A stretch of 64,000 nucleotides of DNA from assembly GCA_947095585.1 (NCBI GenBank), contig OX352763.1:101039908-101103907 (forward strand), read 5' to 3'. How positions within the stretch are numbered: position 1 is the stretch's first letter; each line of letters opens with the position of its first letter. Below the pieces are notes generated by a model. It was not told where the DNA came from. It saw only the letters and a list, made by a program, of their open reading frames with translations, and searched no databases. Origin of the DNA: Nephrocerus scutellatus. Taxonomy: Eukaryota > Arthropoda > Insecta > Diptera > Pipunculidae. Positions 10,459 to 21,699 of this stretch are shown here, piece after piece. Both the position numbers and the translations under genes were made by a program.

Positions 10459-10690
10459 CCCGCTCGATCTGGATGAAAGCTTCCTGTACAGCCTTATGGT
10501 TTATACCAACAATGTCGATGTCGTCTGCGTAAGCCAGTATCTGAATGGACTTATAGAGGATTGTTCCTCTCGTCGTTACGTCAGAGTCTCGGATCACTTT
10601 CTCCAACGCCAGGTTGAAGAGGACGCAGGCCAGTCCATGACCTTGTCGGAGCCCTTATAGATATTGAATGGGCTTGATAGTGATCCAGAT
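10459..10690 (-). pseudogene. RTE-type LINE, reverse transcriptase core (other half of the split host)
   Basis: The minus strand reads LALEKVIRDSDVTTRGTI and then ILAYADDIDIVGI, the catalytic YADD box of an RTE-clade reverse transcriptase. Removing the errantivirus and one CCCG joins this in frame to the sequence ending at 3652. Similarity ends near 10660-10690, so the host LINE is 5'-truncated there or runs into the next copy. Confidence 0.75.
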
Positions 10691-10699
10691 ATTTCTACT

Positions 10700-11240
10700 T
10701 GAATTAGTGCTTAGCTTCATAATGATGCAAATTCTCTGAGCACATTGTATACATTTGTACATTATAAAAAAAATATAAAAAAACGTTCCTGATTTCAAGC
10801 CAATATCAGTCAGTTTGACATCACTTAACTTTTGGCTTTCTAGTCTACGTGATCCTTTCATCCTATGATTGGCCTTCTTCACAGTTGTGTTCCATAAATT
10901 CTATCGGAAAGAACTTTTCCTCTTTGTTCATGCAATCTTGGTGTCTTGCCCACGCCATAGCCTACCGTGCTTTATCCTTTTCTTGATGTCTACATAACAG
11001 TTCGTAGATATCATCATCATAGAGTCTCCGGAATCATGCTTCCCCAGACACGGTACCAACAATTCTCTGTAAGCATTTTCTCTCAAACGCGGCTAAAAGA
11101 TCAGTGCGCTTTTTGCTAAGCACTCAAAGCTTGGTTCAATATGTAAGTAATGGAAAGATCATTACCACCGTCTTGGATGACATGGTTTGAAGAGTCTTGA
11201 CAGACTTGAATCCGATGAATTTCTCCATATATTAAATATA
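10700..11240 (-). mobile_element. Second, diverged RTE-type LINE 3' end
   Basis: The sequence parallels 2640-3180: GCTTAGCTTCAT, then a TTTCAAGCCAAT block, then ATCATCATAGAGTCTCCGGAATC and CTCTCAAACGCGGCTAA. It is an older copy of the same family in the same orientation, with no open frame. Confidence 0.6.
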
Positions 11241-13285
11241 ATATATATAAACCTATTTAAAAATCGGGCCGTCTCAACTGAACTGAACTGAACTGAACAA
11301 AACCAGTGAGAAGCACTCTCATAGGTAAAGTCAGAATCATTATGAGAACGGCGTTAGCTTCATTTTTTTAAAAAGTCTCGTTTTTTAATCTGCCTCAAAT
11401 ATTTCCTGAATTTATTTTTATTTTTCTCTGATTTATGATATTGCATGGGTACTGGTTTAATTCTATCTGAGTCTTTTATATTTTTCGTAATTTTTCCAAT
11501 AGGTTTTGTGCAATTGTACAGGGACCCTCAACTCAAATTGCATCAATAGATTACCTCAACAAAAATCTTCGTATATAGTACATTAGCTCATGGGCGTGCT
11601 GTGTACCACCATCCTAGAATACGTACTTGATTGTGAATAAAATTCATTGTAATTGGATCATTGGATCAAATTGTGAGAAGAATTTTCTAGAGATTATTTA
11701 CTTTATTGGAATTTCAATTCAATTTCTTGAACATTTCATTGCGAACTTCATCTGATCACCCAAATGCAAATCGCTCTGCCATTATATAGAAACTTGAATT
11801 GGACTTCATTCCACTTTTCCAAAGACGAAAAGATATTCGATGTCCGTATTCGATGTGATGCATTTAAATTACCGTTAATTATATATATATAAGGGAAAAT
11901 TGATACCTCCTCTCTTTCTTTTCGATTGAAGTTTGGCGTTCGTGTGTTGTTTTTTCTTAATTTTTTTGCAAGATATGAAATGTATAACTACCTACCTAGT
12001 TACGAGTATATCGTCGTGGTCGTCGTCCAATATCATCATCGTGATGCACATGAGCGATGGTAGTTGATCTACAGGTCGGCCGTCATGTTGCAAAAGTCCT
12101 AATAATACTCGAAGCCAAGCAAGCGAACATTGACCGCAAACGGAAGACCATGCGATGACCAAAGAAGAAACTGATGCCAAGCAAGCAGCTTAGGGAAAGG
12201 AGGAAATAACCGCGCAACGATCGCGACAGTGTGTCGTCGTTGTCGTCGTCCGATCGTCAGGAGTGTATAACCTGCCTGATCGATCTGTTTGATTGTGCTT
12301 CCTTCTCAGGTTCTCAAGTTTTCTGGGATTACGTTTTTCTTACTTTTTTTTTGCATTTATTGTGAGAATATAACAGCAACTCGCTCACCACCGCCTCCGC
12401 CTCAAAATCCGCACGGAATTCTTGATTCACTACGAATCGCTTGCCAATCATGCAATTAAACGCAAATTCATTATCATGATGAACGTCATCATCATCATGA
12501 TCATCATCTGCTTTATATGCGCGAGAGATGTTTTTCAGTCAGCGGAATTGTTGGATGAATGTAGAATCCCACGAAACCCAAGACAAGCAATGCTAGACGC
12601 ATTGTAATGAATCAGAGAAATGTGTTTCTGAAAATTGCATAGAATGTAATCCAATCTTGTTTTAAGCCTGTTTGCCTATACATACTACTTCAATGTGCAT
12701 CTATATGTTGGAATATAGCTGCCGTGGGTTTTCAATTAACCGCCGAGTGCCGTTCTTTTTAGCTCCTTATATTATCTTATGTGGTTCGGTGCACTTAGAT
12801 AGCACACGATCGGATCGTGTAGTGCGAAAAAGCATTAGTCACCTTACTACATATAACGTTAAATAACTGTTCATAGTTGTAGTAACCAGTTTTCAGTTAC
12901 CATATGGGGAGTTACGAGGTAGAGTGTTTTTATTTGCTTATTGTGTTGCCACGTTTGGATTGGGTCCACAGTTGTTAAAGATTGAATGTTCAATATCTAA
13001 GTGTGATCAGTGATTTGATTGAAGTAACTTACAGCAATTAAACTTTTAGCTATGGTCGGTAGTTGTCGACTGTTGTGTTGTACCAAGCTTTTGGAATTAT
13101 TTTTGTTAAACGCTTATAGAACGGCTTTTCACTTTATATATTTTACATACATCAACGGATTAATGAGCGGAAAAGATGAGATGTCTATGCAGATATGTCT
13201 GAAAAAGCAAATTTAGATCATTGTAAAATTTGACGTTGTTGAAATGTGCGTATAAGAATTTTCCTACAAGATATTATGAAGTTAT
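11240..13285. other. Intergenic DNA, no gene recognised
   Basis: No confirmed gene is seen. A short CTGAA microsatellite lies at 11277-11297. 11880-12600 is unusual, with a TATA-like run, CGTCGT-rich stretches and CA/CCGCC-rich sequence that resemble an untranslated leader, but no splice or coding evidence ties it to a gene. A 43-codon frame at 12479-12607 starts with a hydrophobic stretch made by ATC/ATG repeats and is probably chance. Confidence 0.4.
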
Positions 13286-14650
13286 TATTGGCTTATACCA
13301 GTGTGGCTTAATCACCGGCAAATCAACAACTGATCCGATTTTAGGCAGGTTATGGAAAAATGTCTAGAGTTCCAAAACTCACTATACCATCTGTTTATAG
13401 ACCTAAAAAAGCTACACACGAAGGAAATAAATGTCACGTCCTACACAACGGTAAGGTGTCCGAGGAATTTAAAGTCCAAAGTTGAGTACGTCAAGGGTGC
13501 ATACTATCACCGCTCTTATTCCTGTTGGTCATCAGCGATGCACTCCGTGCAGCACTGACTGTACTGACTGTAGGGAACAATGGAATTCGATGGACTGCTT
13601 ACCTTAAACACCTGGACTACGCTGACGATGTTTGCCTGCTCTCACATCGCATTATGGACCTTCATATGATGGCCCACAATCTAGAAACCGAATCAAGGAA
13701 AGTGTGGAGCTCAAGATAAACACTGAAAGCCCTGAACACTTCTAACACCAACGCTCTCAACTCAACATTGCTGGACAGGTAGTCGAAAAAGTTGACAACT
13801 TTCTATATCTAGGAAGTGTGGTCTCGGCTGAACGCGGTGGCACCGAACTAAATGTATGCAGCCCTGAAAACTTCGTCTAACACCCGCTCTCAATTCAACA
13901 TTGCTGGACAGGTAGTCGAAAAAGTTGACAACTTTCTATATCTAGGAAGTGTGGTCTCGGCTGAACGCGGTGGCACCGAACTAAATGTATGCAGCCCTGA
14001 AAACTTCGTCTAACACCCGCTCTCAATTCAACATTGCTGGACAGGTAGTCGAAAAAGTTGACAACTTTCTATATCTAGGAAGTGTGGTCTCGGCTGAACG
14101 CGGTCGCCCCGAACTGGATGTATGCAGCAAAATCGGGAAAGCAAGGACTGCGTTCGGAATGCTGTCGAAAGTCTGGAGAAGCAATGTTTTCAGCTTAAGA
14201 ACTAAGCTTCGACTGTTCCGCTCCAACGGCGAATCAGTACTGTGTATGGGTGCAGTACTTGAAAGGTAGATACCACTACCATGCGCAAGCTGCAATCTTT
14301 CGTAAACAAATGCCTAGTTATCATCTTGAGGATCTTTTGGCCCAATCGTATATCCAAAGACGAGCTTCATCGGAACGGGAACGGAACGAGAACGGTCCAA
14401 GAACCTATAGACGTTAATGTGCGAAGGAGAAAGTGGATTGGATTGCCATGCAGTGGAACCCGCTTACCCAGGCAGGTAAAAAAGCGAGACGCCCTAGGTG
14501 GACGTAGGGCAGGACAGTCGAGGAGGAAGCAGGGTCTGGGGAATGAGTTGGAGGCAGCTGAAACACATAGCAGAAACAGAATAAGATAGCCCGTATGTGT
14601 TGTTGACCCCTGTACCCCGAGGGTAGAGTGGATTTAAGAATAAGAAGAAG
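13286..14650 (+). pseudogene. RTE/Proto2-like LINE, RT to 3' end, with internal triplication
   Basis: Plus-strand pieces in several frames give the RT order of an RTE-like LINE: CG-ITGKSTTD near 13300, LFIDLKK near 13395, GCILSP near 13498, LDYADDVCLLSH near 13615, then NFLYLGSVVSAE, SKIGKARTAFGML and RRKWIG. It ends in an AAGAAGAAG tail near 14645. Stops and frameshifts break it. Sequence 13729-14110 is three tandem copies of a 132-133-bp segment, so the FLYLGS block is repeated three times. Confidence 0.7.
13729..14110 (+). repeat. Three tandem copies of a 132-133-bp LINE segment
   Basis: Starts at 13729, 13861 and 13994 each begin GCCCTGAA and run through ATTGCTGGACAGGTAG, ATATCTAGGAAGTG and GGCTGAACGCGG. 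Copies two and three are almost identical; the first is slightly more diverged. Only the third copy leads into the normal downstream LINE sequence. Confidence 0.85.
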
Positions 14651-15160
14651 AAATAAACTGAGGGTGACACTGCCATTCTCTTCAAGATTTATTCAGTCAG
14701 GCAGGTAGAGTAGTGGTCCTCTGCGATTGCATAAACAGAATAAGATAGCCCGTATGTGTTGTTGGTCCTCTGCGAGATCCTCAATTACTCGTAGCGCAAG
14801 ACTGCGCTATTTTGATACTACTATCCTCGACAGACCTATGAATGTTGATTTAGGTTCTCATTTAGGAGTTCGGCACTTCTGTACTTTGAAAGCTCTTTAA
14901 GGTCAACTAACTGTGGAGTCTTGACCTTGTTAGTGCCGGACATTTGCAAATAATAAAAGAATAATAGTTACTTTCTCATTTATCTTCCTACGGTCAGTGA
15001 CCTGCACGAACAGCCACAATTCTGTTAATCTCCTTCTGAGATCTAGAGTTCAACTCGTTCTTTATATTGTAGTAAGACCAATCCGCTCTTTATATGGCGC
15101 ATTTGGTCAAATTGTCCCACCTTTATTGTGACCTAGTAGTGGAAATAAGAGCATTTGTTT
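14650..15160. other. Spacer with a small duplicated LINE-end fragment
   Basis: The motif ATAAGATAGCCCGTATGTGT at 14579-14598 recurs at 14739-14758, so part of the preceding LINE end was duplicated. Nothing else is recognised. Confidence 0.4.
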
Positions 15161-15163
15161 TTA

Positions 15164-16105
15164 AATTCTCTATATTAACTTCACTTGCCCGTGGGTCGTC
15201 GGTCGTCGGTCGTCGGTCGTCGGTCGGTCGTCGGTCGGTCGTCGGTCGGTCGTCGGTCGGTCGTCGGTCGGTCGTCTGTCGTGGATTCTTGCGATCAATT
15301 TTTAACCCACTTCCCATGGCCCGATTTTATTGAAATTTTGCACACATGTGTATTTCCGGAGACAACACTTTCTATTAAATTTTGAGGCCCCTCGGGCTGC
15401 GGGGTCGGGGGGCTCCCAAACAAAAATTTTAAAAAATTTACCCGATTTTCTTCAAATTTTACACACATGTGTATACCCAATAAACAATACTTTTTCGAAA
15501 ATTTGGTAGTGATCGGGTCCCGGGTTCGGCCGCAAGGCCCTTATACATTTTTTAAATATCTGTACTGGCATCAGATATTCGTCGCCCTTTATGGACTGTG
15601 TGCGGTGTGTGCTGCGCAGTCGGCTGCGCTGCATGGTTTTGGTGCTGGTGGAGAGAGAGAGAAATCTTAGCGCACGCACAAATGAACCCAGCAAATGAAA
15701 CGAGACATACATGTTTTATGCTTACTTCAACTTACATTTTTATTATATACTGAATTGTATTTTTATTGATGTCGTTTTTTTGTTGTCGATATCAACTTAC
15801 AGATAGAACAACAAGTTTTCACAATATTCTGTCATTTGGCGTTTTCATAAATTAGTTCAGAGCAGTCAAAGAGTTCTCAAGATAAATGTTCGTGTTTCTT
15901 ATTTGCTCAGAGTATGAGCGTGCTCTAAGTGCTCAGAATAAAATGATCTGAGCTTTTTCAATTTTAACATCTGATGTCAAATGTTTGTTTCGATGATTTT
16001 CTCCTACAATAAAAAAATGGCCCAGGATCGAGGGGCTCCCATATCAATTTCTGCGATTAGAGAATTTAGATGAACAATTTTAATTTTTATGGGTTGTTTT
16101 TTTTG
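15164..16105 (+). mobile_element. Helentron-like (HINE/DINE-1-type) non-autonomous element
   Basis: It begins with the family head AAATTCTCTATATTAACTT and then CGTG. Next come a GTCG/GTCGGTCG microsatellite (15195-15285), the block ATCAATTTTTAACCCACTT, two internal units (CCCGATTTT ... CACATGTGTAT ... CTCCCA) and a payload with GCATCAGAT. It ends with ATTAGAGAATTT followed by TTTTTATGGGTTGTTTT. AAATTCTCTA at the start and TAGAGAATTT near the end are the paired subterminal inverted repeats typical of this class. No protein is encoded. 15660-16020 looks inserted or family-specific filler. Confidence 0.65.
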
Positions 16106-16179
16106 ATTATCTTATTGGGCAGTTAACTCTTTCCATTAAGCCATTAAGTCTCCAGAGTATTTTTTTTTTTGATTTCTAC

Positions 16180-17170
16180 GCTTGCCCATATGGCAGACAA
16201 TGCGTTCTGAAAGATCTATTGTATCTTGTCTTTACCCTAACAGACGAACCACCTCCCTAATGAAATATAGTACCTACATACTAAGTAGCAGAATTTCTCA
16301 ACTCCGCTGTCGAGCATATTTCCTAGTGAAAGATGCGTCTCCCTAACCAAAGTAATGATGGGCATTTACAGAGAATGTGCTCGAATGACTTTTCTTCTTC
16401 CGAGCAGAACCTACATTCTGTCTCTGAGTCCACACCAATTTTGTTAAGGTTATATCGCATGCCACAATGACAATGACACAATGTTAGAAAACTCACCAGC
16501 TTCCTAATGCTATCCATATTCCTTGTAGGAAAAGGGCCTAATTAATTGTTTGGATTGCCTAAACCAGGGGACGCTTTCCCAGTGAGCCAGACGAAGTTTG
16601 TGCTCTCAAAAATTTATCAGTGCTGTGGCGGCAACCCATGTGTTCAGGTCCTACGAATGCAGATTCCGAGCCAGCCCTAGCTAGTTCATCTGCAGATTCG
16701 TTGCCTTCAATTCCCTGATGACCTGATGACCCAACCTAGTTTGGCTTTCTTGTGTCTGGCAAGAGATTGCAGTGCATCGTAACAGTTTTTGACTGATATT
16801 GAGTTCATTAAATTGGGCGACAGTGTCCAGAGTAACTAATTTGTTCGCTTTCTTACTACCCTCTATATTGCTGTGCCCTGACACCGATACGATAGCTTTG
16901 TTCTGGATTTTGCTAACAAACCACCAATATTCTCTGCATCTTATTGCACTGCACATCGCGACGTATTTGATAAATGTCTGGAGGTAGTAGCTGTAAGTTG
17001 GTGTTAAAATCATGTGTCGGATTTGATCATAAAGTTAATATGATGCCAGATGCTGCTGATCTTTGTATTTTGCTGAACCTGCTACTCGTAGCATTGTATT
17101 TTTTGCACATTTTTGTTGAACAACAAAACAGTAATGTAGGGCTGGAGGCCATATTTTACTACTGACATAG
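16180..17170 (-). pseudogene. LINE remnant with RNase H and C-terminal zinc-like region
   Basis: On the minus strand 17165-16681 contains the RNase H end motif SGHSNIEGSKKANKL. 16517-16323 contains CRFCSEEEKSFEHILCKCP, the Cys/His C-terminus of I/R1/LOA-type LINE ORF2. Frames are broken throughout. 43440-43920 is another copy of the same C-terminus. Confidence 0.65.
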
Positions 17171-17280
17171 TGACACAGTGGTAAATAGTACTATTTCAGT
17201 TTTTCCTGAGCAGATTTCAAAGCCACAATTTCTTGCCCAAGAACTGATGTTGGAATTGTCTCCTGTTGTACTCATGTATT

Positions 17281-17395
17281 ACCCAAACTGCATGACACCG
17301 GCTCGAAGTCGGAACTGGTAGAAATATTTTTTTTTTGGGAGGCTATGACCAGACCCCGGTTGTATAGCCAAATGTAATCATAATAATGATCTGTC
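17281..17395 (+). mobile_element. RTE-type LINE 3'-end remnant (plus strand)
   Basis: GACACCGGCTCGAAGTCGGA followed by CCCCGGTTGTATAGCCAAAT and an ATAATAATG tail matches the reverse complement of 2650-2760. It is a fourth copy of the same RTE 3' UTR in the window, here on the opposite strand. Confidence 0.6.
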
Positions 17396-17399
17396 ACCT

Positions 17400-18680
17400 A
17401 TTGATATTTTAGTGTAACTGCAGTGTCTCTTTCGCCTGCTTCCTTATTACTAACAATCTTGTTAAGAATAATACTGTTGCTTTCAGAGCAAATTTGTGGT
17501 TTAACTTTTTTTTTGTCTCTTTTAAGTCATCGCTAAAGATTTTGTTATGGCTTTTGTTGGTTATATAAGCAAATGTGTACCATGTATACCAACATGTCAG
17601 GACAAGGCACTTAAAGTGCAACTAACCTGAGCATCAGAGGTGACCGTTAGCGATCAGTTATCTTTTTCCACTTACTGATCATGCAGTCCTCGGCGCCGGT
17701 ATTGAGATACTTTGACTTAAAACTGATTTTATTGAGGGTTTATTGGCTTCTTTGCCACACATCCTCCTACGTTATGCCGGCGGCAGACAGACAGACTATC
17801 ATTTGGCGTTATTGACTCAACAAGTAATGATGCTCAAGTCATTAATTTGTGTATCTAGATGTAAAGAAGGAAGAGAATTTTATTGTAAGCTTATTTATAC
17901 TCAAAAGATCAATCATCGGATATAATAATTGATTTGTTGATATTGCTGTCTAGATTAATGTAAATATCTTTGCTACGAAGCACAGGGATAATCCATTACT
18001 TTAGAAAATCCTCCTTCCTTATTTGTATTTTCGTCAGCAAAAAAATAATTTAATTCGGTTCTTTTGAAATTTTCGAATAAATATCTCAAGATCGAGATCA
18101 ACATTTAACATCGACTTTCTTGAAGTCCGATTTTTATGTGTAATTACTTACAAATTACATGAGTAAACTTTTTGACCTTATTTTATGATCATAATGCATG
18201 ATCAGCAAACCGAAACAGAGAGGAGAAGAAATATTATTTTCGTTGCTGATCAGTGTTCACTACATTTTGAGAATTCAAATGGAATATCTCCTTTACCGCG
18301 GCAATTAAATCTTAAGTTTAAGATCAATTTGTACTTTCCGATTTTTAAAGGGCTAATCTTAACATTGGATACATACTCGTAATATGCAAAAATATCAAGA
18401 TGATCCATCGTTCTATTAGTAATAAAGTATCAGACGCGTAGGATTTTTTGGATTTAATATGTGCATCTGAAAAGTACTCGTAGATGGCAAACCAGAACTC
18501 ATCAACCTTTCTAATGTAATAAACCATTTTATGATTATCCAACATCCAAGTTTATTGTCCTTTATCAGATATATAGTTAGATCAGCACTTTATCTATCTA
18601 TATCTACCTATTCCATAATATTATGATAATGAACTTTAGAGTTTGATAGCTTTTGCAGTTAAAGTGAATGATGTGTAAAC
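17400..18680. other. AT-rich spacer, nothing recognised
   Basis: Both strands were scanned. Only short chance frames are present, with no transposon motif and no splice-supported exon. Confidence 0.4.
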
Positions 18681-18681
18681 T

Positions 18682-19694
18682 AAAGGTTCAAACAAAAAGG
18701 TTCTAGGACTTCCTCCCCTGCACATACACATCAAAAGCGAGGCTGTATCAAGAGCCGCAAAACTAAAAATCCTTAAACAAATAAAGGCAAACAAACCAGG
18801 ACACACAAGCATCATAACCAAAATAGACTTGGAATATGTAACTGTCCAACCATCAGACCTAATGATAAAAACTACTGATTTCAAAAGGAATTTTTCGATT
18901 AAAATACCCGATCGGATTCAAGTTGAAAATATCATAAGTTCCATTCCAAACCATGCATCCATCTGGTATACAGACGGATCAAAAACAAACACAGGAACCG
19001 GAGCAGGAGTATTCGGACCCAGAATCACCCTACGAATACCCCTCTCCAACAGTGTTCCAGGCAGAAACTATAGCAATAGAAGCCTGCGTACTGGAATGTA
19101 CTAAAAGAAAGTACAGAAGAACCGAGATCTATGTGATCTCAGACAGTCAAGCAGCATTGCTAGCATTAAAAGGTCCAGTCTTTTACTCTAAAACAACGTG
19201 GAGCTGTTTCCGCCACTTAGAAGAACTGGCCAAAAACAACAAAATCACACTTATGTGGTCTCCCGGACACTCAGGCATATCAGGAAACGAGGCAGCAGAC
19301 CTATGCGCAAGAGAAGGCGCAGAAGGAATTTTCACTGGCCCAGAACCCAGCATTGCCTATTCCAAACGCCATATCAACAGAAAAATTAAAGTGTGGGAAA
19401 ACGCTACTATCGAAGCAGAATGGAATTCTTCGCCTGGGATGAGGCATGCCAAGAAGCTTCTAAACTACAACATTAGTCATATGGACAGGGCCATCGAACT
19501 GGACCGCCATACACTAAGAATGCCGAATGCCAGACCAATCGCATTGTCAGATGTGGTGGCATTCACGAAGGAACTGAACAACCACATAATGTGGTAAAAC
19601 GTCAGGGACGCACAATAGACCTAAAGGTCGCAGTGCTCAGGGCTGTTCGGCCCCACCTAATATAATAATAAATAATAAATAAAAGGTTCAAACA
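18682..19694 (+). mobile_element. 5'-truncated I-type LINE insertion with 13-bp target duplication
   Basis: The insert 18695-19681 is bounded by perfect direct repeats AAAGGTTCAAACA (18682-18694 and 19682-19694) and ends in a TAATAATAAATAATAAAT tail, the TAA-rich tail of I-clade LINEs. It encodes an RNase H domain (IWYTDGSKTNTG, then a frame change to AETIAIEA, VISDSQAAL and MWSPGHSGISGNEAAD) followed by the C-terminus of ORF2. One frameshift near 19000 separates the two halves of RNase H. The clear target duplication makes this a relatively young insertion. Confidence 0.8.
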
Positions 19695-20099
19695 CGATTA
19701 CTTTTGATGGAAAAAACTTGTCTATTCCCTGTGTATCGGCTTGTCAAACATCGGTAGCTTGGAGGAATATGATTCTTATAAATGTTAAATATCCTTTTTT
19801 GATCGGTAATCTTCTCTTAGTAAAACTGGGATGACTTGGTAAAACTTGTCAATTTTGCTGTGAAAGGTAAAAAAATACGTCGAACATAATTCTTCTTCTT
19901 CATTGTCTAGTCAGGAACAAGATTATAGCTGATTTTTTTTAATGCGTGATCACTTTTGTTCTCAAAATGGATGATCAGAATATTAGATAACCAGATTATT
20001 TTTAATATTTTTTCCGTTAATTTGATGGTAAACATTGATTTGGTAGCTGGTCACTTTTGTGTAGAAAATTATTAGGTATCCCGATACTACTGGTCAATC

Positions 20100-21690
20100 A
20101 CCTCACCTATAATATTTATTTCTAACCACTATGCCAGATAAATATTCAATTGATTTATCTGTTGCGCTAGAACTTTCTGACGACCCTCTGGTAATAGCCA
20201 AATTTTCAATTAGTCCACTCCTTGTAGAGCCTATTTGTACAGGGCTTCTCTGGCATTTCAAAAATGCTAACTGGAATCTCCTGAACCAATTGTATAGCTC
20301 ATATGATTGGTCAACCTGCTTTTCGAATAATAATGCTGATGAAGCTTCACAACTTATCACGTCAACCATTTTGCTAGGAATGGAAAATTGCATTCCTTCC
20401 TCCATTAAGAAAAGCAATGTTCGTAAGAATAAGTGGTTTAATAAAAAAATGCAAATCAGCGGGCGCTAGTAAAAAAGCAGCCCATTTGGACTGCGTTAAT
20501 TGCACTTCTGAAGATAACTTGGTAAAGTTTCGAATAGCCAGAAACAGAGCAAACTCTATAATAAGAGGACCAAAATAAAATATGACCTCAAGATTCGAGA
20601 TGGCATGTGAAAATTTTTGGATTCAGATTTAAACAGTCGACAGGTCTTTTGCTGCCTTGTTAAAAAGAAACTTTGCAGACAATTTTTCATCTATTTCTTA
20701 TTTATTTCATAATGAACTGGTATTGAGAAAGCTAATCTCTTAGCTTCGCATTTTGCTGTGCGTCTACCCTTCCTTTATCTAACAACAGCCCACATATGTT
20801 GGTCCAAGTATGTCTAAGATCTATTTCCGACAACGGGTTGTTTCAAAGACTCCTAATAAAAAGATTGGACACGACGTTATTCCGGCATTAGTATTGAAAG
20901 ATGTCATCATACTTTGGCGAAACCGCTTTGCTAACTCAATGAAGACAGGTGTTTTTCCGTCAATTTGGAAAATGGCAAATATTCAACCCGTTCCGAAAAA
21001 AGGTGATAAATCGGCACCTACTAACTACCGCGCTATTGCTTTGTTGTCGGTTCTATCAAAGGTAATGAAATCAATGGTTAATTTCAAATTAAAAAGCTAT
21101 CTGGATTGGAATGTTCTTTCATCCGATGTGCAGTATGGATTTCGTAAATATCGCTCTTGAAGTATCGCTCATCCCGTGCATGACTCATTACTGCGAGTAA
21201 AGCATTGAAAATCTAGGTAAATCAAGCGTTGTATCCTTAGATATTTCTAATGCTCAACTTCATGCCTCTCTCATTGCATGGATTGAGGATTATTTATGAA
21301 ACCACAAAATAAATGTATTGAATGGTATTTTTTCATCTTCACATGGTATCAATGCTGCGTGCCACAAGGGTCCTCCTTGTCGCCTACTCTCTTCTTGATA
21401 TATATCAATGACCTATTGTCTACTACAACCTGTGATATCCATTCATTTGCTGATGATACAACTCTATCGGCTTCCATTGAGTATGTCAGCAAAAAAATGC
21501 AATTCTTTTTTGAGTGGTTCGCGTGGATTAATGAATTCGACTATTCTGTCGAATATTCAACTCATTCTCGATTGGGGCAGATCTAATAGGGTAGAATTTC
21601 ACCCAAATAAATTACAGTCTTGTCTTATTTCTCAGAAGGCAGTTCAACATTACATTTCCAGCTTTAATTAATGGTGCACTTTTGTGGACA
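20100..21690 (+). pseudogene. Jockey/CR1-like LINE ORF2 remnant
   Basis: Plus-strand fragments in several frames give the order of a Jockey/CR1 reverse transcriptase: a linker with LNQLYSSYDW, then KWFNKKM, then IWKMANIQPVPKKGDKSAPTNYRAIALLS, QYGFRKYRS, CVPQGSSLSPTLFLIYINDLL and HSFADDTTLSAS, then FHPNKLQSCLIS. Stops and frameshifts are frequent and the endonuclease is absent. Confidence 0.75.
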
Positions 21691-21699
21691 TTCTTATAT

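Noticed and set aside
11880..12420. Possible promoter and 5' untranslated exon of the glycosyltransferase gene
   Set aside because: The composition is suggestive, but 13 kb of decayed repeats separate it from the coding exon and no specific donor site could be tied to the acceptor at 25748.
12479..12607. Small frame with a hydrophobic start that could be a signal peptide
   Set aside because: The hydrophobic stretch arises from an ATC/ATG repeat; there is no core promoter, paralogue or downstream conservation, unlike the 48.2/58.6 kb pair.
15185..15385. Open frames rich in VGRRSSVVGR and its antisense RPTTDRRPT
   Set aside because: They are translations of the GTCGGTCG microsatellite in a HINE head, not proteins.
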